Position numbers and translations under genes: made by a program. The notes below the pieces were generated by a model. That model made no database searches, was not told where the DNA came from, and was given only the letters and a program-made list of their open reading frames with translations. Positions 1-12,020 of a stretch of DNA of 64,000 nt are shown here, piece after piece. Numbering within the stretch: position 1 is the first letter of the stretch; every line of letters starts with the position of its first letter. The stretch covers positions 2,542,001 to 2,606,000 of the forward strand of contig NW_026944386.1 of assembly GCF_033439725.1 (NCBI RefSeq). The letters are read 5' to 3'. Source of the stretch: Neurospora tetraspora. Lineage: Eukaryota > Ascomycota > Sordariomycetes > Sordariales > Sordariaceae.

Positions 1-882
1 CTGGATCTGAATTTTTGGAGGGGCCGCTCAGCCTGGCGCCTGCACAGTTGCTTCTGAAGCTCCCAAACCAGCGGCCGGCAATCAGAAACACCCCGGGGGT
101 GTGGTAAGTAAACGCTTCGTTCAGGGGTTTGTTTACTTTACAATGCAAGAGTCTCTATAACCGGTGGTAAGCACATGTCAACAACTGCCATTCAGTACTT
201 CACTTCGAAAGCAACTATCTCGCTTTCAGCTGATCCTCTGCCTCTCATTTTCTTCCAAAAGAGAGTTCAGTTGCTAAGCATTACTTATCGACGAATTAGA
301 GTTCTCGCCGCAAAGGAAATGCGCCTCAAACGATGAGCCGAAAAACAAAATCTGTGAACGAGTGGCTTGACCATAAAACCATAGCACTTTTATGTCTTAC
401 AGACAGGGTAAAAGAAAACGGGGTTTTGCTTGTCCATGTTCTCGAATCTTGATCGGTGGTGGACATCGTTACGTTTTGCGAAGGCCGCGTCTGTAAAATT
501 ACCAGTACCAATAAGTGTAAGAAACGAGTATCGATCGTAATCATGTAACAGCAGCTGACAGCCAAGACAATCAACGGTCTAGAGGTAATGACAGGTTGGT
601 CGGTTACCACCTGCCCCACCATCGCGCTCATACCGGGACATTTCATCACAACATCTCACTGTCGCGCATTATCACCAGCTTCTGAGATCAACGTCAGGAT
701 AACTTTCGTCACCAAGCTGCACTTAGCTCAGGGAGCTTAAGATTAGCTCACACTAAACTTGTCCGATCGGGCTTACAATAACCTCAGCTCATCTTCACTC
801 AACCTCTACGGGCTGCCCCCTGAAGCTGCACGGAACATACACTCGATAATCTCAAAACTCACCACTCCCTTCATAAGTCGCA
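1..882. other. Intergenic region, no gene seen
   Basis: GC-balanced sequence upstream of the COG7-like gene. Only short overlapping ORFs occur (the longest is about 107 codons at 326-649 on the minus strand), with no recognisable protein, no tRNA-like fold and no repeat. The last few hundred bases presumably hold the promoter and leader of the gene at 883. That is inferred from position only. Confidence 0.6.
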
Positions 883-2235
883 ATGGCATGGGATTCAAAG
901 TCAACAACAGGCCGACGACGAGGCAACAGCGTCGCCTCCAATGCCTCACGCGGCCTCCGCCAAGGACCCAGACCACCCACCCAGCCCAAGTCCGCTCACG
1001 TCGCTGACCCTTTTCTCCATGATTTTCTCGGTCCATCCTTCGACGCCGCAGCCTACCTCAACGCCACATTGCCGCCTCTTCAAACATCTACGGGATCTTC
1101 TTCAACAGCATCGTCAGCTTCGCGGTCTGCTGCCAACCAAGGTGGTGCCTCAGCCGCCGCAGCGGCCGTGCCACTCTCCGAAGTCTCTCTCCAAGCCCAA
1201 TCCGTGCTCTCCCAGCTGAACGCACACACCACCCGACTCACCAACACTCTCACCCAACTCACCGACGACATCCTCCGGAGCGGCAGCAGGCTCGCCTACG
1301 AAGTAGAGCTCCTACGCGGCGAGACGCTCAGTCTGGCCGAGACTCTTACGGAGGGGTTGCAAGAGGACGTAGCCAAGTTCGTGCCTGGCGGACTCTCTAT
1401 ACCGGAAGCACCCGCACCATCCGCAGCGGCAACCGCTCCCGGTGCTACCATCGAAGGACACCAACGACGTCTATCAGTCGCCGTACCACCATCACAACAA
1501 CAACCACAACCCGAAACACCCGCCGTCACTACTACAGCCCCAGGCGCCTCAGCAGAAGATGAAGAAGCAGAACCCCAAGAACCTCCACACATAACACAAC
1601 TCCGCACCCTCACCCTCGTCCGCTCCCGCCTCGACTCGGTAATCCAAACCTTTGGTTCAGCCATCGACTTCGTCTTCCCGCCCTCTGAACTATCCGCCGT
1701 CTCCTCCTTTTTATCCGTATCCGCGCCCGCACCGCCTGACTCCTCTGTCTCTAGTGACCCTGACTCGGCAGCCAGCACGGAAGAAAAGGGCCAAAGGGTG
1801 TTGCAGGCGCTTCGGGACGAAATTTCTTCCCTTTTGGAGAGTAATAATAACAAAGAAGATAATGATCCGATCAAGGGGATTGAGGAAGCCGCGAAGCGAG
1901 TGGGCGAGTTGAAGGAGTTAGTGAAAGTATGGAAGGGCACGGCGGAGGAGCGGGGGAGGGTGAAGTTTGTGGAGGGGCTGGCGAGGATGGTGGAGGAGAG
2001 GCATGCGGCTTTGGTGAGGGAGTTGGAGAGCGGTGGTGGTGGTGGTGGTGCGAGGAAAGGAGGGGATACGACCGGCAGGACTGCTGATGCTGAGGCGGCT
2101 TTGAGGAGGGTTGTTGGAGGCGGAGAGGCGGAGCAGACATCATCTTCATCATCGTCACAGACACAGACGGAGAGTAAGGGGTTGGGTGGGTATGGGCTGA
2201 TTAGTCAGTTGAATAAGTTCAGGAATGGGCTGTAA
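883..2235 (+). CDS. COG7: Conserved oligomeric Golgi complex subunit 7-like protein
   Basis: Single-exon gene of 450 aa. Residues 42-67 (DPFLHDFLG... then AAYLNATLPPLQ) match the conserved start of COG7, where a short 'FL..FD...YLNATL' motif precedes the coiled-coil tethering region. The part from about residue 98 to 155 (LSEVSLQAQSVLSQLNAHT and on) and the region around 320-380 are heptad-like and probably coiled coil. Low-complexity Ser/Ala/Pro and acidic linkers lie between, and a poly-Gly run sits near residue 385. COG7 is a lobe B subunit of the COG tether, which captures retrograde vesicles at the Golgi membrane. The start at 883 is the first ATG of the frame and has a purine at -3 and G at +4. 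It ends convergent with the Nudix gene, 1.4 kb away. The family call rests on the N-terminal motif; the rest is weakly conserved, so another tether subunit of the same superfamily is possible. Confidence 0.72.
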   Translation: MAWDSKSTTGRRRGNSVASNASRGLRQGPRPPTQPKSAHVADPFLHDFLGPSFDAAAYLNATLPPLQTSTGSSSTASSASRSAANQGGASAAAAAVPLSEVSLQAQSVLSQLNAHTTRLTNTLTQLTDDILRSGSRLAYEVELLRGETLSLAETLTEGLQEDVAKFVPGGLSIPEAPAPSAAATAPGATIEGHQRRLSVAVPPSQQQPQPETPAVTTTAPGASAEDEEAEPQEPPHITQLRTLTLVRSRLDSVIQTFGSAIDFVFPPSELSAVSSFLSVSAPAPPDSSVSSDPDSAASTEEKGQRVLQALRDEISSLLESNNNKEDNDPIKGIEEAAKRVGELKELVKVWKGTAEERGRVKFVEGLARMVEERHAALVRELESGGGGGGARKGGDTTGRTADAEAALRRVVGGGEAEQTSSSSSSQTQTESKGLGGYGLISQLNKFRNGL

Positions 2236-3636
2236 TAGCTGGCGCCTTGGAGCTATTTAGGCCGGGGTGGAGGCGACTTGAAGTAGGTCACAGAGAGCAC
2301 TTTGTGTGTATATCTTCTAGCTCTGCGTCTGGAGATTCATTGTATGGTAGAAGACTTCTTAATGTCAAATACTGGGTACGACCCCCGGCGAAAGTCACTG
2401 TAAGACCTCCAATGTCCCATACCTGCCCATCACTGTAGTGCTCAAGTTCTTGAACTCAGTCAGTAATGGGACCTCGCGTAGTTGGATGGACGTCGCGTAT
2501 ATGTTCAGCCGTCTTACAAGTGACTCGGAGCCATATCCCTCGATGATCTTTGGTCCAAAGTATCGATGGATGTTAGTCACTTTTTGTCTAACCGTGCTCT
2601 GGAGACTCGTGCTGCCCTGATCATGTCCACCAAGTTGTGATTTCTTCCGAGTTGACAAAACTAGAGAAGGGGACAAGGGCGATGTATAGGATCAGTATGA
2701 CAGTATGCCTACCGAGTCTTCTTCGGATGAGTGTTGATAACGCCTCTCGGAAGATGAGTCATTTCACGGGGTCGTAAGCGGTAGATCTTCGTCTCCCCAT
2801 CATCTCTTGTGAAACCTGTATGAGGAGGGCGCAGCGGATATAACGGGGTTAGGATAATATGTCCATTGACATGCTTTTCGCAAGTCTTGCAATACCCTGT
2901 CTTGATGTTCTGCGGTTTCCTTGCGTGTGTGCCTATAGGATGAATTCATCAGATCACCCCCCACGCTACTATAGTCTACCAAACCTGAGTAGAGCCACCC
3001 AATGTTTCCCTTCTCTCTTGTTCATTCTTACATAAGAGAACCAAATGCGACTCTATAGGCCTCCCGTAAACGCCTAAACATGAATGCAGATAAAATACGA
3101 AGGAAAAGGGGAGAGGTTTGTTATGTTAAGAGACAAAGAGACAGTGTGTGCGTCCCAAACAGGCCAGTTTCGGTCAAGACCACGTTATCCGTTGTGTCGT
3201 ACGATGTACCTCAGTCTTCGCGCGAAGCTGATGAAAGTATCGATCTTCGGCGAACTTCAAAACTGGAACGACTGCCGAAGCAGCTATTGTTTCAACCAGG
3301 CTAACCTGCGCGCACCGTCTTGGGGGGCTAAACAAAAATAGACCAGGGGAAAAACAAGACACAAGATTGCGCTGGCTGAGAACTGAGGACTTAAACGCAT
3401 TCCAAGCTGTATCCAAATGGTCGCCATGTTGGGATGGATTTTGGACTCTCGCTGCTACCAGAGATATTGTGTTGCTTTGCTCTTTGGAGCCCCATATGGT
3501 AGGAAGATAAAGACGCAGTAAGTCGGAACGTCAGCAATAAGCCTCAGTACCCATTTGCGGAACTGTCTCCTTGCACACACTGCTCCCGAGACAGCGGAGA
3601 GCGACACTATCGCCCCCAAGTATGGCGGTACCAAGG
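2236..3636. other. Convergent intergenic region
   Basis: 1.4 kb between the stop codons of the COG7-like gene and the Nudix gene. It should hold both 3' ends. Short ORFs of 60-93 codons on both strands resemble no known protein and are broken up by stops, and I see no tandem repeat or RNA gene here. Confidence 0.55.
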
Positions 3637-4275
3637 TTACCTCTTGATCGTCGACAGATCTAGAGCTGCTTGAAGTTCTGGCCGTTCTTTCAACAACTCG
3701 GTGGCTTCAGCGTATGTGTACCACTTGCGCTCACGTTTGTCCTTCTCAGGCCACTCAGGCTCCTCGCTGGTGACGGTGGCCTCGAAGAATCGGTAGAGCG
3801 CGCGCTCCTTCTCCTTGGTAGGATTTTTCTTGGGAGGGCGGGTATCCTGAATATCACCCAAGTCATAGTTGATCTGAACCACGATACCGGCCTCCTCCCA
3901 AGCTTCACGGGCAGCAGCCTCGTGACATTCCTCGTCAAGTTCCCATCCGCCCTTGGGCAACACCCAACCTTTTCGACGCGTGGACTGGATCAACATGACG
4001 TAGTATTTGTCCGCAGTCAGAGGGACAACGCCGGCAACCAGTCGTTCGCCTTTCGTATTGTATCCTACAAAAGGGAGGGTCAGTTGGACCGACCACAAGC
4101 GGCGGAAGCACAGCTCCTGCCTCCTGCCATCTGGATGCCAAGACCGCATTTGGCAAGGAGTGGATGCTCGTGTATTAGTCAAGACTAGAGCGGGCATCTA
4201 GAACTCACGTTGCTTGGTACGCCCAGTCCGGGATTCCATTGACCGATTACCACTACTAGTATTGCTAGCCGCCAT
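3637..4275 (-). CDS. Nudix hydrolase, diphosphoinositol polyphosphate phosphohydrolase (Aps1/DIPP-like)
   Basis: Two exons on the minus strand: 4275-4209 and 4064-3637. The 144 bp intron has a GTGAGT donor at 4208 and a TTTGTAG acceptor ending at 4065. The spliced protein is 164 aa. A complete Nudix box spans residues 61-83 (GGWELDEE, then REAWEEAGI), with the Gx5Ex7REUxEExGU spacing intact, so the metal-binding glutamates are present. The N-terminal 'SRTGR..QRYNTKGERLVAGVVPL' layout and the WVLPKGGWE stretch are typical of the Aps1/DIPP branch, which hydrolyses diphosphoinositol polyphosphates and diadenosine polyphosphates. The unspliced ORF would start at 4197 inside the intron; the spliced start at 4275 is preferred because it restores the family's N-terminal sequence across the splice junction. 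Substrate preference cannot be read from sequence alone. Confidence 0.88.
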
Positions 4276-7200
4276 CTTGCAGAGCTCCCAACAGGTCGGC
4301 AGACGACCAATTCCTTGCCAAGTCTTTGTAGGTAGGTTGAATGGGGACGTGTACTACGAGGCGCGCGGAGGGGTTGTTCGGCGAATGTCGTCAAAGAAAC
4401 GGCGCTCGGTACGTTGAGATATCCGGATAGTCGTTGAAGAGAGTGGTGTCCCGGAGCTTTAGCGCGCGGTGAGCGGCATGATCGGAAAGGTAGGACGGGT
4501 AGAAGCTCGGAGAATTACTGGAATGACGAAGCGACACCGGGATGCGCAGAGATGGTGCGAATCGATGGGGGGTCTAAAAAGCTGGTCGTGCGGAAAGAGT
4601 GCGTCGAGTGCGGACCAACTTGGAGAAGTGGAAGGCAGACCCGAAATGGGCAATCGGGAAGCTCTCGGAGGTGGTGCGTCTTGCGCAAAAGAGAAGAAGA
4701 GAAAAAAAAAAGACGACGGTGTCTCTCGACAGGCGGCGGCAGGCGGGATGGTCTGACGAGTGGTCGTGGTCGTGACGGAAACGGAGGGACCGTCGACTTT
4801 TCAGTGTAGCGAGGTGTGGTAGGTAGTGTGGTAGACTTGGCCCAGACACCACGCGACAGCGCAGTGGACGTTGGTGGTCGAGAACCGACGGAACGGAACT
4901 TGGATGCGAGGTCGAGGATCTGTCGAGGATCTACCAACCTCAAGACGTGGAACCTTGAGGGGCGACGTCGGAGAAACGAAAGGTGGTGCTTCGCTCGGGG
5001 CCAGCCGGACGGGGGGGTTCGCTTGGAAGCAGACTTTTTTTCGAGGTTCCTTTTTAACTCACTGGCACTTTGGCGGCCGGCAACGACGCCCTTTTAGCGG
5101 CCTGCAGTGAGAGCCTGAGCGCTTGCTAGAGTGGGAGTGCCAAAGTCCGTACGGTAAGGAAGGTACCTCGAGCCGTTTGGACCTGCCTTGCTTGGGGGCG
5201 GGGCACACGCGACCTGTTCTCGTTTTGGGCCAAAAGAAGGAAAGACCACCTGCGCCTGTAGCACCTTCTCAACGCTTCAGTTCCTTCCATCCTGTGCAAT
5301 GCGCGGGGATGGAATGTTTCGGATCCCAACTCTGCTACCAACTAGATGTACCTTTGAGAGGACGGAAGCCGGTGAATAGGTCACGAAAGCGTGAGGAACC
5401 TGGAAACGAAAGCCGGGGCGTCTTTGTTGAAAGAGCCAGGATCTGAAGTGGTGGGCACCTGGAACTTTGAAGCTTCACCCTAACGCCAAGTTCCCTGGTC
5501 CGAAAGTAAAGAGGTAGCTACATGAGGAAGAGACCTAGGAACGAGGAAAAGCCGTGAAAACATGGAATCAAAACGATCACGGTAACCCGACAAGAGCTCT
5601 CCGCACCTGGGCTTTGCGAGGTAGAGGTAGGTAGGCTCGTAGGGACCTGAAGAGAAGGAAGCTAGCGTGTACAATACCCAATTCGCGATGGCTTTGTTAG
5701 GAGCCATGTGCAGGCTCAGCGGATGGTGGTACAACCGCGCAGGAAATATATCCAATGCTCTGGATCCGAGATGCATCGCACTCGATCCAGTCGGGCATTG
5801 CAATGCGGTAGGAACTCGTCGCTTCATCTGACAGACTCTGGACATTGTGATCCCATTTCCCCACACATACACGGCGCCGTTGTATTCGGCGGGGCGAGAA
5901 TTAAGCATTAGGACCCATATTTCTACAGCTTACGAATGGCCAGGTTCGTCAAACGGTTTGAGCTCGGGCCCCATGCCACGTCCGGATCGACATTGACGCG
6001 GGCATGGCGGAAGCTTTAATCCATCATCATCCATTCCGGGCGGCAAACCAGGGCCATTCCCCTTTTGTTGGTACTTGGCATAAGGTCGACATGAGCAGCG
6101 TTCAAATACACGCTTAGAGCATTTTAGATGAGGCAGACGTTTTTGGTAAAAAGGTACAAAATGTGTCACGAACATGGCCCTAACATGTGAAAAACGTGGG
6201 GTAGAAGTCGCGGCATCGGACTCCTATGACAGAGGCTGCCCGACTTGCAGCTGTAATCAAGTGGCAGCAACAAGGCAGCTACGAGCACACCTCAACCTAA
6301 CCAGGAACTTGAAGATGCCCAGGGCCCTGGAGCCAGAGATATCACTGCTCGCGGGTAACCCATAAAGGAGATTGGTCGTGTGGTCGTATTCTGGAAGAAC
6401 CTACTACGGATTCCTACTTTTACACCGTGAATGTCCATACACAAAGCGGTTGCAGATGTCTACTCGTCAAAATGGTGCAGCGCCCGGTTGGAGGGCAGCG
6501 TATGACGGAACATTGCATAGTCTTACCAACTGTTGTGTACAGGTGCTTCGCAGTTGATTAAACCTTCCGTGGACTCCATGAGAAATGGAATATTACGAGT
6601 AATTGCGCGGTAGAACCCAAAGTGGTAATTCCGGCCGGGTTGTACACCATCAGATGCGCCTGACCCTATACGCTAGTAAGCATCCCTTTGATCATCGAAT
6701 TGAGACAGCTTCGCAGTTCACGCTTTCGATTTGCAGAATTTCCTTGACAAGACCGGGCACAACCAAAACATCCAGAATCACAGTCCATGACTCCGTGTTG
6801 TTGTTTTCACCATAGGTAAGCGTCTTTGTAAAGACTGTATTTGTAAGTCACCACCAGTTGGGAAGGTCCCGGTTCTTTGGCAGGAATAATGGCGGGGAGG
6901 GCCAAGCACCCGCTGATGGCGTCGTTAGTTGGCAAGGATGGATGCTCAATGTGGGGGTTGCGAACGGTTGCCCCTCCTGCTTTCTGATAGGTAGGCAACT
7001 GCCACCTGAAGGCGCCGGCTCATCACCAACACAACACAACAAACGTCCAACGATCATCAACGGGTTTTGTTCTGACTCAAGTCTACTAGGAATTTGGAAT
7101 AGCCGCGCAGTCATCATCTCCAAATCTCTTGAAGGTGTTTCCTTACACATCATTACGTGCCTAGACGTCTTACATCATCAGATCCAGCTCCTCATCATTC

Positions 7201-7599
7201 CCCCGGCGGCTCAGAACAGCTAGCAACCTCCTACTGGGACATAGCCTCGATTCAGTACAAATCGAGACCGCATCGAGTCCACAAACAATACCGAACATCC
7301 GAGCTCCTAACTTGGTTTCCTATCATCTCACGAATCTCAAAGAAGCTTGTTGTACATCAAGCAGACGCCTGGAGGCTGTACCCCGTTCGGAGGTGCTCGT
7401 TGCCTGTTCCACCGACAGACTGGATATCGATTCAGCAACAGCGAGACCCGTTGCAACATCCCACACCACGCCCAAAAGGAAAAAGTTCCACGGCACACTT
7501 CAGTTACCTTTTGTTCGAGCTCCGAGAAGACGAAACTTCCTGGCTCCCCATCTCCGAGGGAAGACCACCTGAGCTTCTGTCCTCCCCGCTTAGACGACC
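4276..7599. other. Long gene-poor gap between divergent Nudix and ATE1 genes
   Basis: 3.3 kb between the two divergent start codons. Several ORFs of 60-142 codons exist on both strands (for example 4515-4943 minus and 5480-5908 minus), but none looks like a protein: composition is biased, frames overlap and no motif stands out. A pyrimidine/purine-skewed stretch at about 4,640-4,760 lies just upstream of the Nudix gene and may be leader or promoter. No tRNA, transposon end or tandem repeat was found. A long untranslated leader or a non-coding transcript is possible but unproven. Confidence 0.5.
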
Positions 7600-9691
7600 A
7601 TGTACAACACAAGCAGCATGCAGACCCCTGACGACGCTGAGGCGCCATTGTCCTTTATATTCCCAATTGGTAAGCTGGTGGTTTCCTTACTTCTCACCCA
7701 ACCATTCTGGCCATGTGCGAGATTCACACAATATCGTTGGCCGCTCTCGTTGCTCAGCGCCGAAAAGGAGCCACATTCGTTTCCTATCAAACCTGTCCAT
7801 AGCATTTAGTGCCAAGCGGCATTTTGATGCTCATGGAGGAATACCAGATCATTTGTCTTACAAAAAGACTCATGACGTCCGTCACTCTACCTCCCGGCAA
7901 ACAGTCATACCAGCCCCAGGAAACAACTCATCTCATATGCTTTGCGTTGTACTCATGTCCTGAGTCAGTCGCATGTGCTCTCTAGTACGGTTGAGCTACC
8001 CGAAAGACGGGTGTTATTTGGTTCGGGGGTTGTGTCACCACCCATGCATTTAGGCCCGAGTGTTTGTCACGAAGCAGGTCAACGCCGAACGAAGATGTTT
8101 TGCCAGTTGAGATCCGAAGGAGTCATTGTTTTGGCCATGATGCTAACCGAGAGTGAATACTGTAGGGTATAGCAGCGCATCTGATTGCGGTTATTGTCGA
8201 GGGACTTCCCGTGCAGGTAAACGAAAACGTAAATGGAATTTCCATTTCGACCCTATCACGCCCACTACTCTCCCATCTTTCCGTATTTCCCGAGCACTAC
8301 CGAGTCCCTTCCCCCTGGTGTCATACATGTCACACGATAGGCCTCATTAGTCTGGGTTCCTCAGTTTGTGTGCCCGAGGCCAAGAAACAAGTGCCCAAAT
8401 GGGATACGGTTGGATCTAAGGCCTACGTCTAACTCGCTTTAACACAGGTTACTCTTACTATGCTACGAGCAAGTCCTTATCAACGCACCTATATCAAAAG
8501 CTAGTTGATCGGTATTGGAGACGGTCCGGGACTCTTCTCTACAGGCCGAACCCGAGAAACTCTTGTTGTCCCCACTATACTCTTCGCCTGGACTCAACAG
8601 AGTTCAAATCTTCAAAAGACCAGCGGCAAACTGTCAACCGGTTCAACAACTACGTTATCGGTCCTGAGTACACACATGCTGCTGCCCGTCTTCATCCTCG
8701 CACGCGCCAGGAAGCACGGAAACGGCACAATGAGTTCGATTTGATTGACAGAATCCATGAACCCGAGGCACAATTTCTGAAGACACCTCCAGAGCCAGCC
8801 CACAGGTTTACTGTCACATTGGAGCCAGACGAGTTTACGGAGGAAAAGTATCTCATCTTTGAGAACTATCAGAGACTTGTTCATAAAGAGGGCCCAGATA
8901 AGATTTCGCGCCACGGGTTCAAGAGGTTTCTGTGCAATTCACCTCTTAAGCGTGAAACCATTTACGGTTCAGACGGCGTACAACGGCTGGTGGGCTCTTA
9001 TCACCAGTGTTACTGGCTGGACGGGAAACTTGTTGCAATAGGGGTGTTAGACCTGCTTCCTCACGCCGTCAGTTCGGTATATTTTCTCTACCATGAGTCG
9101 TTTCACTCACACAATCCAGGCAAGCTCAGTGCCATGCGAGAGATTGCCTTGGCTCGAGAGGGTGGCTATCGTTGGTGGTATCCGGGATTCTACATCCATA
9201 GCTGCCCCAAAATGAAGTACAAGATGGACTTCAAGCCTCAGTCTGTCCTCGACCCCGAGACACTCACCTGGGACTTGATGGACAAGGAGGCGTTGGCTGT
9301 TTTTGACGCGAAACACTACGTCAGCCTTTCCAGGGAGCGGCAACGAAAGGAGTCCGGGGATTCCCCCAGGATCTTCGAAGACCATTTCATTCGGCCAGAG
9401 AGTGACGGCGAGGGTGATGAGGAAGAAGGGGACTTTATGCTGGGCAGCAGTATGCCAGGCATTCCCTCATTGGAAGACATGAAGCAGGTGGATATGGACA
9501 ACTTAGTCCTTGTTTCAGATGCTGCCCCCGGCTACTTTCTGGCTTCCGACTTGGTCAGTTGGGAACAACAAGATCTCGAGTTAGAGAGCAGGACGATCAA
9601 ATCAATGATCGCAGAGCTGGTGGCGGCGATGGGGACGGACGTTATGGACGAAATTTGTGTGGATTTTCGGAGGAGAACTCGTGTGTTATAG
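7600..9691 (+). CDS. ATE1: Arginyl-tRNA--protein transferase 1 (N-degron pathway)
   Basis: Three exons: 7600-7669, 8166-8216 and 8448-9691, 454 aa spliced. ATE1 transfers arginine from Arg-tRNA to N-terminal Asp/Glu (and oxidised Cys), marking proteins for the N-degron ubiquitin pathway. The joined first exons read APLSFIFPIG then YSSASDCGYC, the cysteine-pair start of the ATE N-terminal domain (Cys31, Cys34). It continues through DRYWRRSGTLLYRP and NSCCPHYTLRL (Cys80, Cys81), then the C-terminal domain with EEKYLIFENYQ, KRFLC, SSVYFLYH and CPKMKYKMDF. Introns are 496 bp (GTAAGC donor, GCTAAC branch, CTGTAG acceptor) and 231 bp (GTAAAC donor, TCTAAC branch, CACAG acceptor), both after the first base of a Gly codon. 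The tail after about residue 360 is acidic and variable. Identity is firm; exon 1 rests on the PIGY motif and splice signals. Confidence 0.93.
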
Positions 9692-10196
9692 TATAGGCAT
9701 ACGAGAGAGAAGAGCAACGAAGGGAGTTGAATAGCGTATACATAGGATATCTTTCCAGCGCATTTTCATCTTTTGGTACGGGCATATCCACGCAACTGAA
9801 ATGAATTGCTGGCTAAAATTTCAGGAATGGGGGCACGATGTTTGGTGGTAAGTTCCTTCCCCTTTAACAGATCGCGCGAAATGTTCCTTCCTTCCTGGGC
9901 GGTTTGATACATGTTGAACGTCAAATCCGGCAGGGACGACACCCGAGTGCATTTACGACGTGCAATATCGCTGAATTGCGACTGGAGGACAGCTCGTAGC
10001 TGAAATTAAACGTCATTCATTATGGAGCCGAAAAGTTTTGTTGCTTTCCTTGGATGCGCCTCGGACTGGGAGGAATGGTGAGGGGCGAAGGTAGTCTTCT
10101 TTCACCACAACATCTTTCGGGTTGCGTGGACCGAGTTCATAGTTCGCTATGTCTCCTTTTCCAGCAAACTTCATCGTCTCTGCTGCCTAGACTTGT
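9692..10196. other. Intergenic region
   Basis: 505 bp between ATE1 and the next gene on the same strand. It should contain the ATE1 3' end and the downstream promoter. No ORF, RNA fold or repeat stands out. Confidence 0.55.
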
Positions 10197-12020
10197 ATGT
10201 CTACAATGGAAGGAACGACAGTCAACCTAGGAAGCATCACAGTTGCCCGCAAAAACTCGCCCTTATCGCTCGAACTGACAGCCTCTTTCCTCATCGACTC
10301 GGAAACGACTGCTCTGGGGTTGAACCAGCTAACCGCAACCGACTTGTTCCAACACTCCAAAGACGGAAATTTATGGATGGCAAAGTCGGGATCTTGCCAG
10401 CTTGTATTCAAGACGTTCATCAATGGTCAGCTACCAGATCCGAACGTGATCAATCCGGCTATCATCTCATCTCTAATCGGTATGGCTGCTGAGTGCTCGG
10501 TAAGTCTCACGATATCCTCCGGCACTGGCGGGAATCCCGATCGCTGACTTGTGGTTTCCAGCTTTGGGAAGAAATTGGTCTCCAGCTTAGAGCTAAGCAT
10601 TTGACACTTCCGTTTGGTTCCCAGGAGGAAGACCAAAAGCCGGAGACTTCCTACTTTCTCTGCCACCCGGATCTCTCCTCCGAGATGATCGTACCGCCCA
10701 CGCTAACTTGCGTAAAGTTCAAAGGCTTGGTGTGCAAGGTCAATCTTCAGATTGATACATCGTGGAGGAGAGCGGGTGAGGCTAAACGACCGTCAAAAAA
10801 AGTCAATGAAGAACCCCCGATGGAATCTGAGCCTCCTATGGTTGAAGAGTCAAAGCCCGGCATGCGAAGAAATCCAAGACGGATTACGAGGGCCGCTAAT
10901 GTCAAGTATACGGACACTTCGCGAAAACTGGCCAGGAAAGCCTGCCCTGTCACTCAACCAGATCCCGTAAACTCGGACTCAGATATGGTCATTCTACTCT
11001 CGATCTCGAAAGAGGAAGAGGAAGAGATGTCATCATTCCTGGACGTCGCGCTTCGGAAGCTTGTAGGAATCAAGCACACTTCCCCTGGGGTAAAGGTTAC
11101 CGAGGACACACAATTTCCCTCATTGATAGAGATTGCGCCGGCGGTATGGAATCTTCGTTACTTACAGGCATGTAAAGCCATACATGGTAGGAGTGTCGCT
11201 ACTTGGATAAGGGGCTGACAATAGTTTGTAGTCTATGACAGCACATGCGCAAACGATTCCGGCCATCGCCAACGGGATAGCCAGATTGCGCAACGCCCGA
11301 TCAGCAACGCTGAGGGAGAAGGTGGGCAGGCTACTGGGAGCTGAAGCTGAAGCTGTAAGCAGCACGCTAGGGCACCCATATGATCCCGAAGATGGAACCA
11401 GAAAGGAAGTCGAGAAAAGGCTGTGGTCGTTATGCCAGACGAGTATCCATGTCGAACCTATCGTCAAAATCAATAAGCGAAAAGCCAAGGTTGATGGAGA
11501 AGCACCGGCAGATACACAAGCGGAGGAGAGGATGGAAGCATTCACTCGACTGACTGATGATGGTTGGGTGAATCATCCTCCATCTTTCGGTCATGATTAC
11601 CCTTTTGGTCATTTCGATCAAGGCACAGACACAGAGACGGAGACGGACACAGACGCAGTTGAGTACGGCTATCAATACCAGCTGGGAAATGTCGCCCTTT
11701 TCGAGGACCATGCGGAGTGGTTGTCCGAGGATCACAGCGAGGAAGAAACTTACGGTGAGCGCGAGGTCGACTTTGAGGGTGATGATGATGGAGAGGATAT
11801 GGAGCTCGACGAGCTCCAGCCGAGTTCCGAAGGTGACTACGTCTATGCAGATGGATTTGGGAGGCTTCATCCGATTCCGAGGCACCAGGCATTACAAGCA
11901 TGTCAGATAGAAGGTCCAACTCTAACGAGTGATGAGCTGCCTTTTGGAGAGGAGGATCATGAGGAGTTTGGGGATCCGGAAGAGTATTTAGGAGGATATC
12001 TAGAATGGGGTTTTGCATAA
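10197..12020 (+). CDS. Unrecognised acidic protein, three exons
   Basis: I do not recognise this gene. Exons are 10197-10499, 10562 to about 11171, and about 11242-12020, giving roughly 563 aa. Intron 1 (62 bp) has GTAAGT, a CTGAC branch site and TTCCAG, and falls between codons. Intron 2 has two possible donors, 11172 (GTAAAG) or 11187 (GTAGGA), both in the same phase, with the CAG acceptor ending at 11241. Residues 1-180 look folded (NLWMAKSGSCQLVFKTFING, then LWEEIGLQL). A basic stretch, GMRRNPRRITRAAN, follows an acidic/proline linker near residue 240. The last 150 residues are very rich in Asp/Glu (DFEGDDDGEDMELDEL) with aromatic spacing, so the tail is probably disordered. No membrane segment or signal peptide is seen. 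Basic patch plus acidic tail suggests a nuclear or nucleic-acid-associated protein, but that is only inference. Confidence 0.75.

Noticed and set aside
326-649. 107-codon minus-strand ORF
   Set aside because: No motif, no splice partner and no plausible neighbour; length is within chance for this composition.
4515-4943. 142-codon minus-strand ORF upstream of the Nudix gene
   Set aside because: Ser/Arg/Pro/Phe-biased, produced by a purine/pyrimidine-skewed stretch; more likely leader or promoter.
7157-7963. 268-codon plus-strand ORF
   Set aside because: Overlaps ATE1 exon 1 and intron 1 in another frame, with composition rich in Ser/Arg/His and no motif; judged a chance frame.
8044-8077. Alternative ATE1 first exon starting MHLGPSVCHEA
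   Set aside because: It joins in phase to 8,166, but the donor is GTCAAC and the sequence lacks the PIGY motif. The exon at 7,600-7,669 has a GTAAGC donor and gives APLSFIFPIGY.
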